The notes beneath the pieces were generated by a model. That model did no database searches and was not told the DNA's origin. It worked only from the letters and a program-made list of their open reading frames with translations. From assembly GCF_018881505.1 (NCBI RefSeq), contig NZ_JACVQC010000001.1, positions 603,927 through 667,926 of the forward strand: a stretch of 64,000 bases of DNA. The letters are read 5' to 3'. The number at the start of each line of letters is the position of its first letter. Positions within the stretch are counted from its first letter, which is position 1. Of this stretch, positions 17,021-26,491 are shown piece by piece. Source of the DNA: Polynucleobacter sp. UK-Mo-2m-Kol15 (GTDB lineage: Bacteria > Pseudomonadota > Gammaproteobacteria > Burkholderiales > Burkholderiaceae). A program made the translations under genes and the position numbers.

Positions 17021-17989
17021 TTAATCAATTTTTACGTTTGCATCTTGAATCACGCGTGCCCAACGAGCTGTATCTTTGTTGAGTAGGGTAGAAAATTGTT
17101 CAGGAGTTCCGCCAAGTATTTCACCACCCTCGCCCATCAACTTACTACGCACTTCAGGCATCTTGAGAATGGAGTTAATGTTGGCATTTAACTCCTTGAT
17201 GATGGGCGCTGGAGTTTTGGCTGGTGCTACAAAGCCAAACCAAGTGATTGCCTCAAATCCAGGCCATCCGGATTCGGCGATGGTGGGTGTTTCTGGTAGC
17301 GAGGCAGACCGCTTTAACGATGTGACCGCAATAGCACGTAGGCGACCATCTTTAATTTGCCCCATGGCGGTTGGAACAGAAGATGCATAAATTTGAATTT
17401 GACCGCCCACAATATCGGTTAATGCTTGTGCAGAACCTTTGTAGGGGATGTGTTGGAGATTAATCCCGGCAGTTTTTTGTAGTAGCTCCATACCAAGATG
17501 TGCCACAGTCCCATTCCCTGGTGAACCATAAGTAATTTGATCTGGTTTTGCCTTTGCCGCAGCTGCGATATCTGCAAATGTTTTAAACGGGGAGTTGGCT
17601 GCTACAACAATGACTAATGGGGAGGAGGCCACTAAAGCAATGGGCGTTAAATCTTTTGCTGGCTCATAAGGTAACTTAGGATACAAGGTCGGGTTGATTG
17701 CTAGGTTGCTAGTTTGACCCAAGCCAATAGTGTAGCCATCTGCTGGTGAGTTCGATACCGCCTCAATTCCAAGGTTTCCACCCGCACCCGGTCTATTTTC
17801 TGGCACAACAGTCCATTTGTAGTTTTCGGTAAGCTTTTGTCCAACGGTTCTGGCAAAAATATCGGTTCCACCGCCAGCGGGGAAGGGGATGATGACTTTG
17901 ATTGGGCGATTTGGGTATGGTTGAGCAACCGTGATTGCGCTGGCTAGTAGCAGTATTAGTGCAGAAAAAACGTAGGCAATGGATTTCAT
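17021..17989 (-). CDS. Bug-family (TctC) periplasmic binding protein 1
   Basis: 322 residues; signal peptide to about residue 22 (ITVA, then QPYPNRP). Family elements seen: VIIPFPAGGGTDIFART, ENRPGAGGNLG, SPADGYT and HIPYKGSAQALTDIVGGQIQ. Bug proteins capture carboxylates in the periplasm, usually for TctAB transporters or as sensors. This one starts the leftward operon with the RraA-like aldolase and the hydroxyacid dehydrogenase, so its ligand is probably a hydroxy- or oxo-carboxylate. The promoter region is shared with the divergent IclR gene and contains the palindrome at 18073. Confidence 0.85.
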   Translation of the reverse strand: MKSIAYVFSALILLLASAITVAQPYPNRPIKVIIPFPAGGGTDIFARTVGQKLTENYKWTVVPENRPGAGGNLGIEAVSNSPADGYTIGLGQTSNLAINPTLYPKLPYEPAKDLTPIALVASSPLVIVVAANSPFKTFADIAAAAKAKPDQITYGSPGNGTVAHLGMELLQKTAGINLQHIPYKGSAQALTDIVGGQIQIYASSVPTAMGQIKDGRLRAIAVTSLKRSASLPETPTIAESGWPGFEAITWFGFVAPAKTPAPIIKELNANINSILKMPEVRSKLMGEGGEILGGTPEQFSTLLNKDTARWARVIQDANVKID

Positions 17990-18072
17990 TATTTCCCTAT
18001 GGGTTGTAGAACTTGTTTTACTGATGGATGTGTTTTCAGACTGTATGATGAGGTTTCAAATAAGACAATATC

Positions 18073-18089
18073 GTTTCACCAGGTGAAAC
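18073..18089. promoter_or_regulatory. perfect palindrome, probable IclR operator
   Basis: GTTTCACC-A-GGTGAAAC has perfect 8-bp arms around one base. It lies 12 bases before the iclR-like ATG and about 85 bases from the start of the divergent Bug gene, where an autoregulated IclR protein would bind. The binding itself is inferred from position and symmetry. Confidence 0.65.
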
Positions 18090-18101
18090 AAAATACAGCA
18101 T

Positions 18102-18887
18102 ATGAAGCAAAATCAGCCGGCTCCAATCTTGCCCTTAGAAGACATTAGTGATTGCTCTACGGAATACGTCACTGCAGTTTTGCGAGCGCTTAGTATTCTC
18201 GAGGCATTTGGCGGTAGCGATGTGCATTTACCGCTTGTGGAGTTAAGTAAGCGCACTGGCATGAATAAAACCACTGCATTGCGTATTGCGAGAACATTAG
18301 CAAAAAAGCACTATTTGGTTCAAAGAGATGACGGGGATTGGCGCCTGGGTAGGGCCGCTGGTTGGCTCGGCGCCTGCTATCAAGCAACATTTGATGTGCA
18401 CGATATTGTCGAGCCAGTGCTTCGCGAGCTCACCATTCAGACTGGTGAAAGTGCATCTTTTTATGTGCGCGAAGGAAATCAGCGCACCTGCTTGGCTCGT
18501 GTTGATGGGCCACAAACTATTCGTCATCATGTTCGCGTTGGCATTGGTTTGCCGCTGGATTTGGGCGCGCCGGGCAGGGTGATCTTGGCATTTTCTGGTG
18601 AGAAAGGTGAGCCTTATGAAGCAATCCGAAAGAGGGGCTTTCACTTATCCATGGGAGAGCGTGAGCCTGAAGTTTCTAGCGTATCCGCCCCAATCTTCGG
18701 CTTGGATTGGAAATTATTGGGCTCAATCTGCATTTCAGGGCCCACCTCTCGGCTGGCAAAGGAGCGCTTGATGGAGTTGGCGCAAGTGATTATGCAGGCT
18801 GCAAATCAACTTTCATATTCCTTGGCTGGAAACGCTAAATTAGCCAAGTTAAAGCTACCAGACTCGATTGCGACTTGGCATCCATGA
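18102..18887 (+). CDS. IclR-family transcriptional regulator
   Basis: 261 residues. N-terminal winged helix at about 35-85: LSILEAFGGSDVHLPLVELSKRTGMNKTTALRIARTL. C-terminal effector domain from about residue 100, with GESASFYVREGNQRTCLARVDGP and GAPGRVILAF typical of IclR. It sits between two divergent catabolic operons and is probably their local regulator, answering to a small carboxylate. A perfect palindrome lies just upstream at 18073. Confidence 0.85.
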   Translation: MKQNQPAPILPLEDISDCSTEYVTAVLRALSILEAFGGSDVHLPLVELSKRTGMNKTTALRIARTLAKKHYLVQRDDGDWRLGRAAGWLGACYQATFDVHDIVEPVLRELTIQTGESASFYVREGNQRTCLARVDGPQTIRHHVRVGIGLPLDLGAPGRVILAFSGEKGEPYEAIRKRGFHLSMGEREPEVSSVSAPIFGLDWKLLGSICISGPTSRLAKERLMELAQVIMQAANQLSYSLAGNAKLAKLKLPDSIATWHP

Positions 18888-18952
18888 GTTTGTAAATGAA
18901 ATGCGTTTAGTATGAAAATAAATTAGAGTGAATATAAAGATATTGGAGATTC

Positions 18953-19831
18953 ATGAGAAGTAAGTTATTTGTTCCCGCATCTAGGCCAGAGCTTTTTGTT
19001 AAAGCCTTAAATAGTCAAGCCGACGGTTTATCTTTTGATCTCGAAGACTCAGTTCGTGAAGACAAGAAAATTGAGGCTAGAAATACGCTTGTACAATTTT
19101 TGAGATCTGACCAGGTCATCACCAGTAAGAAAATCATTATTGTTCGAGTCAATCCAATGGATACACCTTATTTTTTGGATGACATTGCAGCTGTAGTTGC
19201 AAGCGGGGTAAAAATCATCAATCTTCCAAAGGCGGAGAGTGGTCAAGCAGTATCGATTGCAGCTCGAGCCATAGAGACTGTTGAGAAAGAGCACAATCTG
19301 AATCCAAGTGGCGATTTAGATGCCCGCCTCTTAATTAATATTGAGACTCCTAAATCACTTCGCTTGGCACACGAATTAGCGGGCGCTGATTCCCGTGTCA
19401 TGGGTTTGCAACTAGGCCTTGGCGATCTATTTGAGCCCTATGCAATTGATCGAACTCAGGTGGTTGCTGTTCAGCAGGCGATGTTCCAGGTTGCAATGGC
19501 AGCCCATGAGGCGGGTATTGCTGCTTTTGATGGGGCCTATGCCAATATTGCCGATCAAGCTGGCTACGAACAAGAGGCTCGACTATCTCATAGTCTGGGC
19601 TACCTTGGTAAGAGTTGTATACACCCGAGCCAAATTGAAATTGCTAACTCAGTGTTTCGACCCAGCGACGAAGAGATTGCATTTTCTGTAAAGGTGATTG
19701 AGGCCGAACATCATGCGCAATTAAATTCAGTCGGTGCATTTGTTGTGGATGGAAAAATGATTGATCCCCCCTTCGCTAATCGGGCTCGCTCAATCTTAAA
19801 AATGGCTCAACAACTTGGCTTATTAAATTAA
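18953..19831 (+). CDS. CitE-like CoA-ester lyase (HpcH/HpaI superfamily)
   Basis: 292 residues forming a TIM barrel. MRSKLFVPASRPELFVKAL at the start, SFDLEDSV (metal/substrate acids), INIETPKSLRLAHELAG, GLGDLF and KSCIHPSQIEIAN are those of CitE-like lyases such as malyl-CoA or citramalyl-CoA lyase, which cleave 3-hydroxyacyl-CoA to acetyl-CoA plus a 2-oxoacid. The gene lacks the partners of citrate lyase (CitD, CitF). A Bug receptor and a CaiB-type CoA-transferase follow directly, which suggests the order uptake, CoA activation, cleavage. GGAGATTC precedes the ATG. Confidence 0.85.
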   Translation: MRSKLFVPASRPELFVKALNSQADGLSFDLEDSVREDKKIEARNTLVQFLRSDQVITSKKIIIVRVNPMDTPYFLDDIAAVVASGVKIINLPKAESGQAVSIAARAIETVEKEHNLNPSGDLDARLLINIETPKSLRLAHELAGADSRVMGLQLGLGDLFEPYAIDRTQVVAVQQAMFQVAMAAHEAGIAAFDGAYANIADQAGYEQEARLSHSLGYLGKSCIHPSQIEIANSVFRPSDEEIAFSVKVIEAEHHAQLNSVGAFVVDGKMIDPPFANRARSILKMAQQLGLLN

Positions 19832-19842
19832 AGAGAAAACCA

Positions 19843-20799
19843 ATGAAAAAATTATTTTTATTACTGACTGTTTTCGCTATATCTACAGTTGTACATGCGC
19901 AATCTACTTTCCCTAATAAGCCAATTACTTTGGTGGTGCCATATCCTGTTGGCGGCTCGAATGATGTCTTTGCAAGACTGATTGCAAAAAATCTGGGGGA
20001 GGCGCTCAAGGTGTCAGTAGTGGTTGATAATCGACCAGGAGCTAGCGGTAGCACTGGAACCATACAGGTTTCCAAGTCTGCGCCAGATGGCTACACCTTA
20101 TTAGCAGTTTCATCTAGCATGACAACCAACGTTGCTATTCAAACTAAGTCTAGTTTTGATCCGGTAACGGGATTGACGGCAATTGCAATGTTAGCAAAGG
20201 GACCTTTTATCGTTGCAGTAAATAATGATTTCCCAGCTAAAAATCCTGCTGAGTTAATTGCCTTACTAAAAGCGAATCCCGGCAAGTTTAATTACGCATC
20301 TTCAGGCACTGGAAGTAGCAATCAATTTGCTACAGAGTTATTGAAGGCCATGTCTGGAACTTTTGCTGTGCATATTCCCTATCGCGGGATGGGGCCAGCG
20401 ACTACTGATTTAATTGGCGGTCAAACCCAAATTTTGTTAGCCAGTGGACCTTCCTTATTACCTCAGGTGCGCAATGGCCGTATTCGTGCAATTGGTATTA
20501 CTAGTCTCAATCCCAGTCCAATCGCACCAGAGTTAATCCCGGTTTCTACAGTCATTCCAGGGTATGAATTCGAGTTGTGGTGGGGCATCTTAGGGCCGGC
20601 TGGCATGCCTACTGATATTGTGAATCTCCTAAATCGTGAGATTAATAAGATCTTGGCTTCCCCTGAAATTAAAGCGACTTTATTGCGCGAAGGTGCTGAG
20701 GCTAGTCCAGAATCTCCCGCGCAATTTGCAAATAGATTGAGTGGCGATATTGCGCGCTGGAGGTCAGTCGCTAAACGTCAAAATATTACGGCGGAGTAA
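19843..20799 (+). CDS. Bug-family (TctC) periplasmic binding protein 2
   Basis: 318 residues; signal peptide cleaved near VVHA-QS (residue 20). LVVPYPVGGSNDVFARL, DNRPGASGS and IPYRGMGPATTDLIGG mark the family. It starts 11 bases after the CitE-like gene and its stop overlaps the next ATG as TAATG, so lyase, receptor and CoA-transferase form a single translationally coupled operon. The ligand is likely the acid that the transferase activates. Confidence 0.85.
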   Translation: MKKLFLLLTVFAISTVVHAQSTFPNKPITLVVPYPVGGSNDVFARLIAKNLGEALKVSVVVDNRPGASGSTGTIQVSKSAPDGYTLLAVSSSMTTNVAIQTKSSFDPVTGLTAIAMLAKGPFIVAVNNDFPAKNPAELIALLKANPGKFNYASSGTGSSNQFATELLKAMSGTFAVHIPYRGMGPATTDLIGGQTQILLASGPSLLPQVRNGRIRAIGITSLNPSPIAPELIPVSTVIPGYEFELWWGILGPAGMPTDIVNLLNREINKILASPEIKATLLREGAEASPESPAQFANRLSGDIARWRSVAKRQNITAE

Positions 20800-21953
20800 T
20801 GGAGTATTTTTCCAATCCATTTCCTGCGGATGGCAACCTTGGCCCGCTAAGTGGCGTCAAGGTATTGGATTTAAGTGCATATATTGCAGGTCCTTACGGA
20901 TGCTCTCTGTTGGCTGACCAAGGTGCTCAAGTCATTAAGGTAGAACCTCCAACTGGAGACAACTTACGCAACTACCCTTCGACACTAGTTTCTGAAAGCA
21001 GGGCTTTTTTAGGAGTGAATCGCAGTAAGTTGGGTATCGTTTTGGATTTAAAAGCTGCTGATGGAATCGGCACGCTTCTGGATCTGATTCAGGAAGCCGA
21101 TGTATTGGTGCACAACTTTAGGCCCAATGTTCCTGCTAGGTTAGGTATTGCATATGAGCAATTAGAGTCACTCAACCCCCGATTAATTTACTGCGCTATC
21201 ACGGGATTTGGAGAGGTGGGTCCATTAAAAGATAAGGCTGGCTACGATCAAGTATTGCAGTCGATGACGGGTATGTGCGTAGAGCAGGGAAAGAAGGGGG
21301 GTCCTCCAGAAATTTTATATGGCTCTATCGTTGACTACTACGCTGCATCCTTGATAGCTGCGGGGGTTTCCTCGGCACTCTATGAGCGAGAAAAAAGTGG
21401 CAAGGGTCAGTATGTTGGAGTTTCTCTTCTGCGCACTGCGCTTACTATGCAGTCGGCGCGCATGGTTTGGGCAAAAGATGAGCCTAGAGAAGTCAGCCGA
21501 GATATGCGCTCTGGAGGTATCACTGGCATTCATCCCACCCAAGAGGGTCATATTTATATTTCTGCTAATACTCCCCATTTTTGGCGAGCCTTATGTGAGA
21601 AAGTGGGCTTGAATCACTTAGTCGGTGATGAGCGCTTTGATTCAGTGAAGAAGCGAGCTGCAGAAGTATTGATTATCGTACCCTTACTACGTGAAGCCTT
21701 AAGTAAAAAAACAGCTTTGCAGTGGGAGAGTATTTTTGGGGAGGAAGTACCTTGTTCTGCCGTACGTCAGGTTGAGGATATGTTTAGCTTCCCACAGGTT
21801 CTAGCCGAGGATATGCTTGCTTCTTTTGAGCATCCAGTGGTTGGCGAGTATCAAGGCTTTAAGCACCCCATTAAGTTTGGTCGTACACCAGCGCCGGAGC
21901 CTTTTACTGCACCCACCTTAGGTCAACATAATGGGCTAGTATTTAAAAAATAG
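20799..21953 (+). CDS. CaiB/BaiF family CoA-transferase
   Basis: 384 residues of the class III CoA-transferases. LSGVKVLDLSAYIAGPYGCSLLADQGAQVIKVEPP opens the protein. The catalytic Asp is in AGYDQVLQSMTGM, followed by SIVDYYAASLIAAGVSSALYERE. The enzyme would move CoA from a donor (for example succinyl-CoA) onto a carboxylate. Being last in the CitE-Bug-CaiB operon suggests it makes the CoA thioester that the lyase splits. A citramalate- or malate-like acid would fit, but that is inference. Confidence 0.85.
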   Translation: MEYFSNPFPADGNLGPLSGVKVLDLSAYIAGPYGCSLLADQGAQVIKVEPPTGDNLRNYPSTLVSESRAFLGVNRSKLGIVLDLKAADGIGTLLDLIQEADVLVHNFRPNVPARLGIAYEQLESLNPRLIYCAITGFGEVGPLKDKAGYDQVLQSMTGMCVEQGKKGGPPEILYGSIVDYYAASLIAAGVSSALYEREKSGKGQYVGVSLLRTALTMQSARMVWAKDEPREVSRDMRSGGITGIHPTQEGHIYISANTPHFWRALCEKVGLNHLVGDERFDSVKKRAAEVLIIVPLLREALSKKTALQWESIFGEEVPCSAVRQVEDMFSFPQVLAEDMLASFEHPVVGEYQGFKHPIKFGRTPAPEPFTAPTLGQHNGLVFKK

Positions 21954-21965
21954 TGGGGAGCTTAC

Positions 21966-23066
21966 TTAAATAATTTGCTTTGGAAGAAATCTTTCCTGAC
22001 CAGATTCAATCGCAACTTGTTTTAAGCTCTGCAGCGTATCTTCTGGAAGTAGTAGTCCTTGCCGACGATTTTCAAGATCTGCCTGAGTTTCCATTTCCCC
22101 TGGGAAGTACACCTGCTTATGCCCCTCTGCTAAAGGTACATCTTTGAGTGAGTGAATATAGTCATCCATGCGCTGCTCAAATTCTGCAATAGGCTGGAAT
22201 GCTGCAACGTTCAGCGATATGGCCAGATGGCCAGCGCCACTTCGGTTTACTGGGTCATAGGGCCCATGCACCTGATCTAAGAATGAGCTCCCAGAAAGAA
22301 CGCCAGAAAGAATGTCGACCATCACGCCCATGACATATCCCTTATGGCCCGCCATCGGAAGAATAAAACCCTCAATTGCGGCCTGAGGATCAGTAGTAGG
22401 GCGCCCATCTTTATCAATTGCCCAATCATTTGGAATAGGTTGGCGACGTTTCTGGGCAAGATAAATTTTTCCTCTAGCGACTCCTGAGTTCGCCATATCC
22501 ATGACTACTGCACCATGCTTTCCGCCTGGAACAGCAATTGACCATGGATTGGTGCCAATCTTTTTTTTGCGACCTCCCCATGGCGCCATATTGGGTCCTG
22601 CATTACTCATTAGTATCGTGATGCAACCATTTTTTGCACCCATTCTGGTGAAGTACATGCAGGTGCCAAAGTGATTGGAGTTCCTCACGGAGACAATGCC
22701 AACGCTATGATTCTTAGCGCGCTTAATAGACTCTTCAATGGCCTGCTTGGCGATCACTTGACCTACTCCATCGCCACCGTCGAGAACAGCAATGGCGCTG
22801 GAGTCTACAACTAGATTGGCTTTAGTTTGTGCTTTCATCGCGCCGGATCTGAGGCGAGCGAAGTACCAGGCTAATCTCAATAAGCCATGCGATTGATGAC
22901 CCCATAAGTCTGCCTGCACTAGGGTATCTGCTGCTAAATAGGCATCTTCGCTTGGGACGCCTGTGCTTTCATAGACCGCTTGCGCAAATTGAATGAGGTC
23001 TTCTGGTTTGATATGCTTGGATGGGTTTGTCATAGTCTGGTGATATTGGCTCAGATCTTGTGTCAT
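21966..23066 (-). CDS. Ldh-family (malate/L-lactate type) NAD(P) dehydrogenase 1
   Basis: 366 residues. Family elements include HQSHGLLRLAWYFARLRSG, NSNHFGTCMYFTRMG, GGRKKKIGTNPWSIAVPGGK and LPMAGHKGYVMGVMVDILSGVLSG. These enzymes reduce 2-oxoacids or oxidise 2-hydroxyacids and are not related to classical lactate dehydrogenase. Compared with its paralogue at 27272 it is somewhat longer, with an N-terminal tail of about 15 residues; the second Met (MTNPSKHIKPEDL) is an alternative start. It is convergent with the CaiB gene and divergent from Bug 3. Confidence 0.85.
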   Translation of the reverse strand: MTQDLSQYHQTMTNPSKHIKPEDLIQFAQAVYESTGVPSEDAYLAADTLVQADLWGHQSHGLLRLAWYFARLRSGAMKAQTKANLVVDSSAIAVLDGGDGVGQVIAKQAIEESIKRAKNHSVGIVSVRNSNHFGTCMYFTRMGAKNGCITILMSNAGPNMAPWGGRKKKIGTNPWSIAVPGGKHGAVVMDMANSGVARGKIYLAQKRRQPIPNDWAIDKDGRPTTDPQAAIEGFILPMAGHKGYVMGVMVDILSGVLSGSSFLDQVHGPYDPVNRSGAGHLAISLNVAAFQPIAEFEQRMDDYIHSLKDVPLAEGHKQVYFPGEMETQADLENRRQGLLLPEDTLQSLKQVAIESGQERFLPKQII

Positions 23067-23176
23067 TGCGGTGCTGAGAATAGATTTTTCTATCTCAATT
23101 GATTTTTAATTTATAGTAAGTACAGAACAATCATATTACTTGCCAGACTTTTATAAAACAAGTTAAGGAGACCACC

Positions 23177-24130
23177 ATGAGACTACTGATGACCTTTTGT
23201 TTTGCATTGCTAATGCAACTCACTTCTACCGTACAAGCTGCAGAATATCCTACTCGAACTATTCGTATGGTGATTCCCTTCGCTCCGGGAGGTGGCTCAG
23301 ATGTATTGGGGCGTGCCTTGGCGGATAAGATGTCTGGTGACTTGGGTGTTTCAATCATTGTTGAAAATAAACCTGGAGCTTCCAGCATTATTGGTACAGA
23401 AGCTGTAGCGAAGGCTGCTCCAGATGGCTACACCATACTGCTGACGAATAGCGCCATCACTAGTAATCCAACATTTTTTAAGCTGCCCTTTGATACCCAA
23501 AGTTTAGTGGCCATTAGCAAGGTGGCTAATGCACCACAGCTATTGGTAGCTAATCCAAATGCTCCTTTTAAAAATTTGAAGGAGTTGCTGGCATATGCAA
23601 AAGCAAATCCTGGTAAGGTAACTATTGGAACTGCAGGAGCTGGACAGATTTCTCATTTAGCAGCTGAGCTGCTTGAAAAATCTAGTGGCACTGAAATGAC
23701 TATGGTGCACTACAAGGGTAGTGGTGGCGCCTTGACTGATTTAATCGGTGGTCAAATTAATATGTCATTTGGAACCGCGCCGGGATTAATGCAGCACATC
23801 CGAAATGGTAAGGTTATTCCAATTGCCGTCTCTAGCGCTCAAAGAATGTCAGCACTTCCCAATACACCAAGTGTCTCGGAGGTTTTACCTGGTTATGACA
23901 TTAATAATTGGTTCGGTATTTTTGCTCCCCCACAAACTCCTAAGCCGATTGTTGATCGTATTTATCAGTCAATTACTAAAGCCTTAGCTATTCCAGAATT
24001 GAGCAAAAAATTTACCGAGGAAGGATTTGATATCGTAGCCGTTCCACCAGATCGATTTGATAAAGCGTTTAAGCAAGAGATCGTTTATTGGCAGAAATTT
24101 GCAAAAGACAATAATCTCAAGATAGATTAA
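23177..24130 (+). CDS. Bug-family (TctC) periplasmic binding protein 3
   Basis: 317 residues; signal peptide ending VQA-AEYPTR (about residue 21). The start has AAGGAGACC 5-6 bases upstream. MVIPFAPGGGSDVLGRA, ENKPGASSIIG, APDGYT and VHYKGSGGALTDLIGGQIN are family elements. It is followed after 7 bases by a PrpF-type isomerase gene, so its ligand could be an unsaturated tricarboxylate or a related acid. Confidence 0.85.
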   Translation: MRLLMTFCFALLMQLTSTVQAAEYPTRTIRMVIPFAPGGGSDVLGRALADKMSGDLGVSIIVENKPGASSIIGTEAVAKAAPDGYTILLTNSAITSNPTFFKLPFDTQSLVAISKVANAPQLLVANPNAPFKNLKELLAYAKANPGKVTIGTAGAGQISHLAAELLEKSSGTEMTMVHYKGSGGALTDLIGGQINMSFGTAPGLMQHIRNGKVIPIAVSSAQRMSALPNTPSVSEVLPGYDINNWFGIFAPPQTPKPIVDRIYQSITKALAIPELSKKFTEEGFDIVAVPPDRFDKAFKQEIVYWQKFAKDNNLKID

Positions 24131-24137
24131 TGCGGAT

Positions 24138-25316
24138 ATGAGTTCCCCAAAACAAATCCCGATTCGCGCGATTTATATGCGTGGCGGTACTAGTAAAGGT
24201 GTTTTTTTTAATCAGAAGGATTTACCCCTTTGCGCACAAAATCGAGGGCTCGAGCGTGACAAAATCATGCTACGGGTCATCGGTAGTCCAGATCCCTATG
24301 GGAAGCAAATTGATGGCATGGGGAATGGCACATCAAGTACGAGTAAGGTGGTAATCATTGGCCCAAGCAATCGCGAGGACTGTGATGTGAATTATCTATT
24401 TGGAGCGGTAGCGATTGATGCTCCGGTGGTAGATTGGAGCGGCAATTGCGGCAACCTCACATCTGCTGTTGGTCCTTTCGCCATTCAGGAGGGCTTAGTA
24501 GATGCCGGTCCAGACGGATTTAAAACGGTTCGCATCTGGCAGGAAAACTTAGGTAAAAAAATCATCGCTCATGTCCCTGTAAAAAATGGTCAAGTAGTAG
24601 AGCTCGGTGACTTTGAGCTTGATGGGGTCACATTTCCAGCGGCTGAGGTTCTATTGGAATTTGTAGATCCAGGGGCTGATGAGGATTCCGATGGTGGTGC
24701 AATGTTCCCAACTGGTAACTTTGTAGATGTACTGGATATTCCAGGAATAGGAAAAATCGAGGCTACATTAATTAATGCTGGCAATCCTACAATATTTGTA
24801 AATGCTAAATCGTTGGGTTTGTCTGGGATTGAGTTACAAGAAGATGTGAACGGCAACCCTGAATTACTTAAAAAGTTAGAAACGATTCGTGCTCAGGCAA
24901 CTGTTGCTATGGGTCTAGCTACGACTCCATCCGAGGCAACTGAGAAGCGTCCCCATACCCCTAAACTCGCTTTTGTTGCGAACGCAAGTGCCTATACCGC
25001 TTCAAGCGGTAAAGCAGTAAATGAACAAGATATTGATGTGCTCGCCAGAATTATGTCGATGGGCAAACTTCATCATGCGATGACTGGTACAGGCGCTATT
25101 GCAATAGCGGTTGCTAGTGCAATACCTGGCACCATTATTAATACTGTTCTAGGGGGTAAATCTCAAGCAAGAGTAAGGTTTGGTCACCCATCAGGAACCC
25201 TGGGGGTTGGTGCTGAGGCAAATAATGAATCTGGTGAATGGGTAATTACTAAAGCATTGATGAGTAGAAGCGCCCGCCGCCTAATGACGGGCGAAATCTG
25301 GGTACCCGAGATGTAA
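24138..25316 (+). CDS. PrpF-family isomerase / 4-oxalomesaconate tautomerase-like
   Basis: 392 residues. The family signatures are RGGTSKGVFF near the N-terminus, GNCGNLTSAVGPFAI in the first half and VRFGHPSGTLGVG near the end, with the two-domain diaminopimelate-epimerase-like fold. PrpF isomerises aconitates. Close relatives (GalD) tautomerise 4-oxalomesaconate in gallate/protocatechuate 4,5-cleavage. The RraA-like aldolase at 16319 could act later in such a route, but no ring-cleavage dioxygenase is in the window. It lies 7 bases after Bug 3. Confidence 0.8.
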   Translation: MSSPKQIPIRAIYMRGGTSKGVFFNQKDLPLCAQNRGLERDKIMLRVIGSPDPYGKQIDGMGNGTSSTSKVVIIGPSNREDCDVNYLFGAVAIDAPVVDWSGNCGNLTSAVGPFAIQEGLVDAGPDGFKTVRIWQENLGKKIIAHVPVKNGQVVELGDFELDGVTFPAAEVLLEFVDPGADEDSDGGAMFPTGNFVDVLDIPGIGKIEATLINAGNPTIFVNAKSLGLSGIELQEDVNGNPELLKKLETIRAQATVAMGLATTPSEATEKRPHTPKLAFVANASAYTASSGKAVNEQDIDVLARIMSMGKLHHAMTGTGAIAIAVASAIPGTIINTVLGGKSQARVRFGHPSGTLGVGAEANNESGEWVITKALMSRSARRLMTGEIWVPEM

Positions 25317-25323
25317 GGGAGAA

Positions 25324-26295
25324 TTATTCCGCAGTAATGTTTGCGGTTTTAATGACCTTGCCCCATTTTTCACGTTCTGATTTAATGAATCTACCGAAGT
25401 TTTCTGGGCTTCCTCCGACGGGTTGGCTTAACCCATCTGCAATCGCTTTTGCCATGTCTGGGTCTTGCAGAATTTCATTAATTGCTTTATTCAAACGAAG
25501 CACAATTGCGTTAGGAGTTTTTGCTGGCACCACAATCCCTTGCCAGTTATATGACTCAAAGCTAGGAAGACCGGCCTCGCTCATCGTAGGAACATTGGGT
25601 AGTGCTGCCAAGCGCTTCATTGAGGTTACTGCAATCGGTTTAATCTTCTCTGACCTAATGGCTGGGAGGGCTGCATAACCCATCTCAAACATCATGGCTA
25701 GATGCCCTGCCATCAAATCTGTGGCTGCAGGCGCACCTCCCTTGTAGGGAACATGGGTTAGTTCAATCTTGGCTTCAGCTTCTAGCATTTCGCCTGAAAG
25801 GTGATGTGCACCTCCTTGCCCTGAGGATCCATAGGTTAATTTATTTGGATCTGCTTTTGCGAGAGCGATTAACTCAGCTAAATTTTTAACGGGTAATTGT
25901 GAGGATACGCTGAGGACGAGAGGGCTTATCTCCAGCAAAATAACAGGAGCTAGATCTGTAGCGGCATCATAAGGAATGCTCTTCATGAGAATAGGGTTGA
26001 TTGCCAATGGTGCAAAGCTGCCGCAGCCAATGGTGTAGCCATCAGGGTTCGCTTTTGCAATGATGTTAGTCCCGATCACGCCTCCCGCACCCGCTTTATT
26101 CTCAATCACTACAGGTTGCCCTAGCTTTTCAGTGAGCTTACGTCCCAGAAGACGCATACGTGTGTCTGAATATCCACCCGGAGCGTAGGGAACGATTAAG
26201 GTGATAGGAGAAGAGGGCCAATTACTTTGGGCTTGTACAGAAGTACTGCAGAGAGCCGCCAGCAACGTCAAGACAGCCGAAAGTGAACGCAACAT
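25324..26295 (-). CDS. Bug-family (TctC) periplasmic binding protein 4
   Basis: 323 residues; signal peptide ending VQA-QSNWPSSP (about residue 22). LIVPYAPGGYSDTRMRLLG differs from most copies at the GGxxD region (GGYSDTRMR). ENKAGAGGVIGTN and HVPYKGGAPAATDLMAGH are as expected. Convergent with the PrpF-type gene, the two stops being about 8 bases apart, and not obviously in an operon with an enzyme. Confidence 0.85.
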   Translation of the reverse strand: MLRSLSAVLTLLAALCSTSVQAQSNWPSSPITLIVPYAPGGYSDTRMRLLGRKLTEKLGQPVVIENKAGAGGVIGTNIIAKANPDGYTIGCGSFAPLAINPILMKSIPYDAATDLAPVILLEISPLVLSVSSQLPVKNLAELIALAKADPNKLTYGSSGQGGAHHLSGEMLEAEAKIELTHVPYKGGAPAATDLMAGHLAMMFEMGYAALPAIRSEKIKPIAVTSMKRLAALPNVPTMSEAGLPSFESYNWQGIVVPAKTPNAIVLRLNKAINEILQDPDMAKAIADGLSQPVGGSPENFGRFIKSEREKWGKVIKTANITAE

Positions 26296-26491
26296 ATTTA
26301 TAACCTCTTCAAATTATTCTAGGGAAACAGAAAATAGACTTGTGATCCTAAATCATATTCCAAGTCTGTTTTACCCCGCTGAACTTATGGGCGAAACAAA
26401 TAATGAAACACAATGAGAGGCTGTAGTACCTTCGCCCAAGATAATAAGGGGTTACTTGTAGAGGGTTTGAGCTGGGTTATAAACTAACAGC

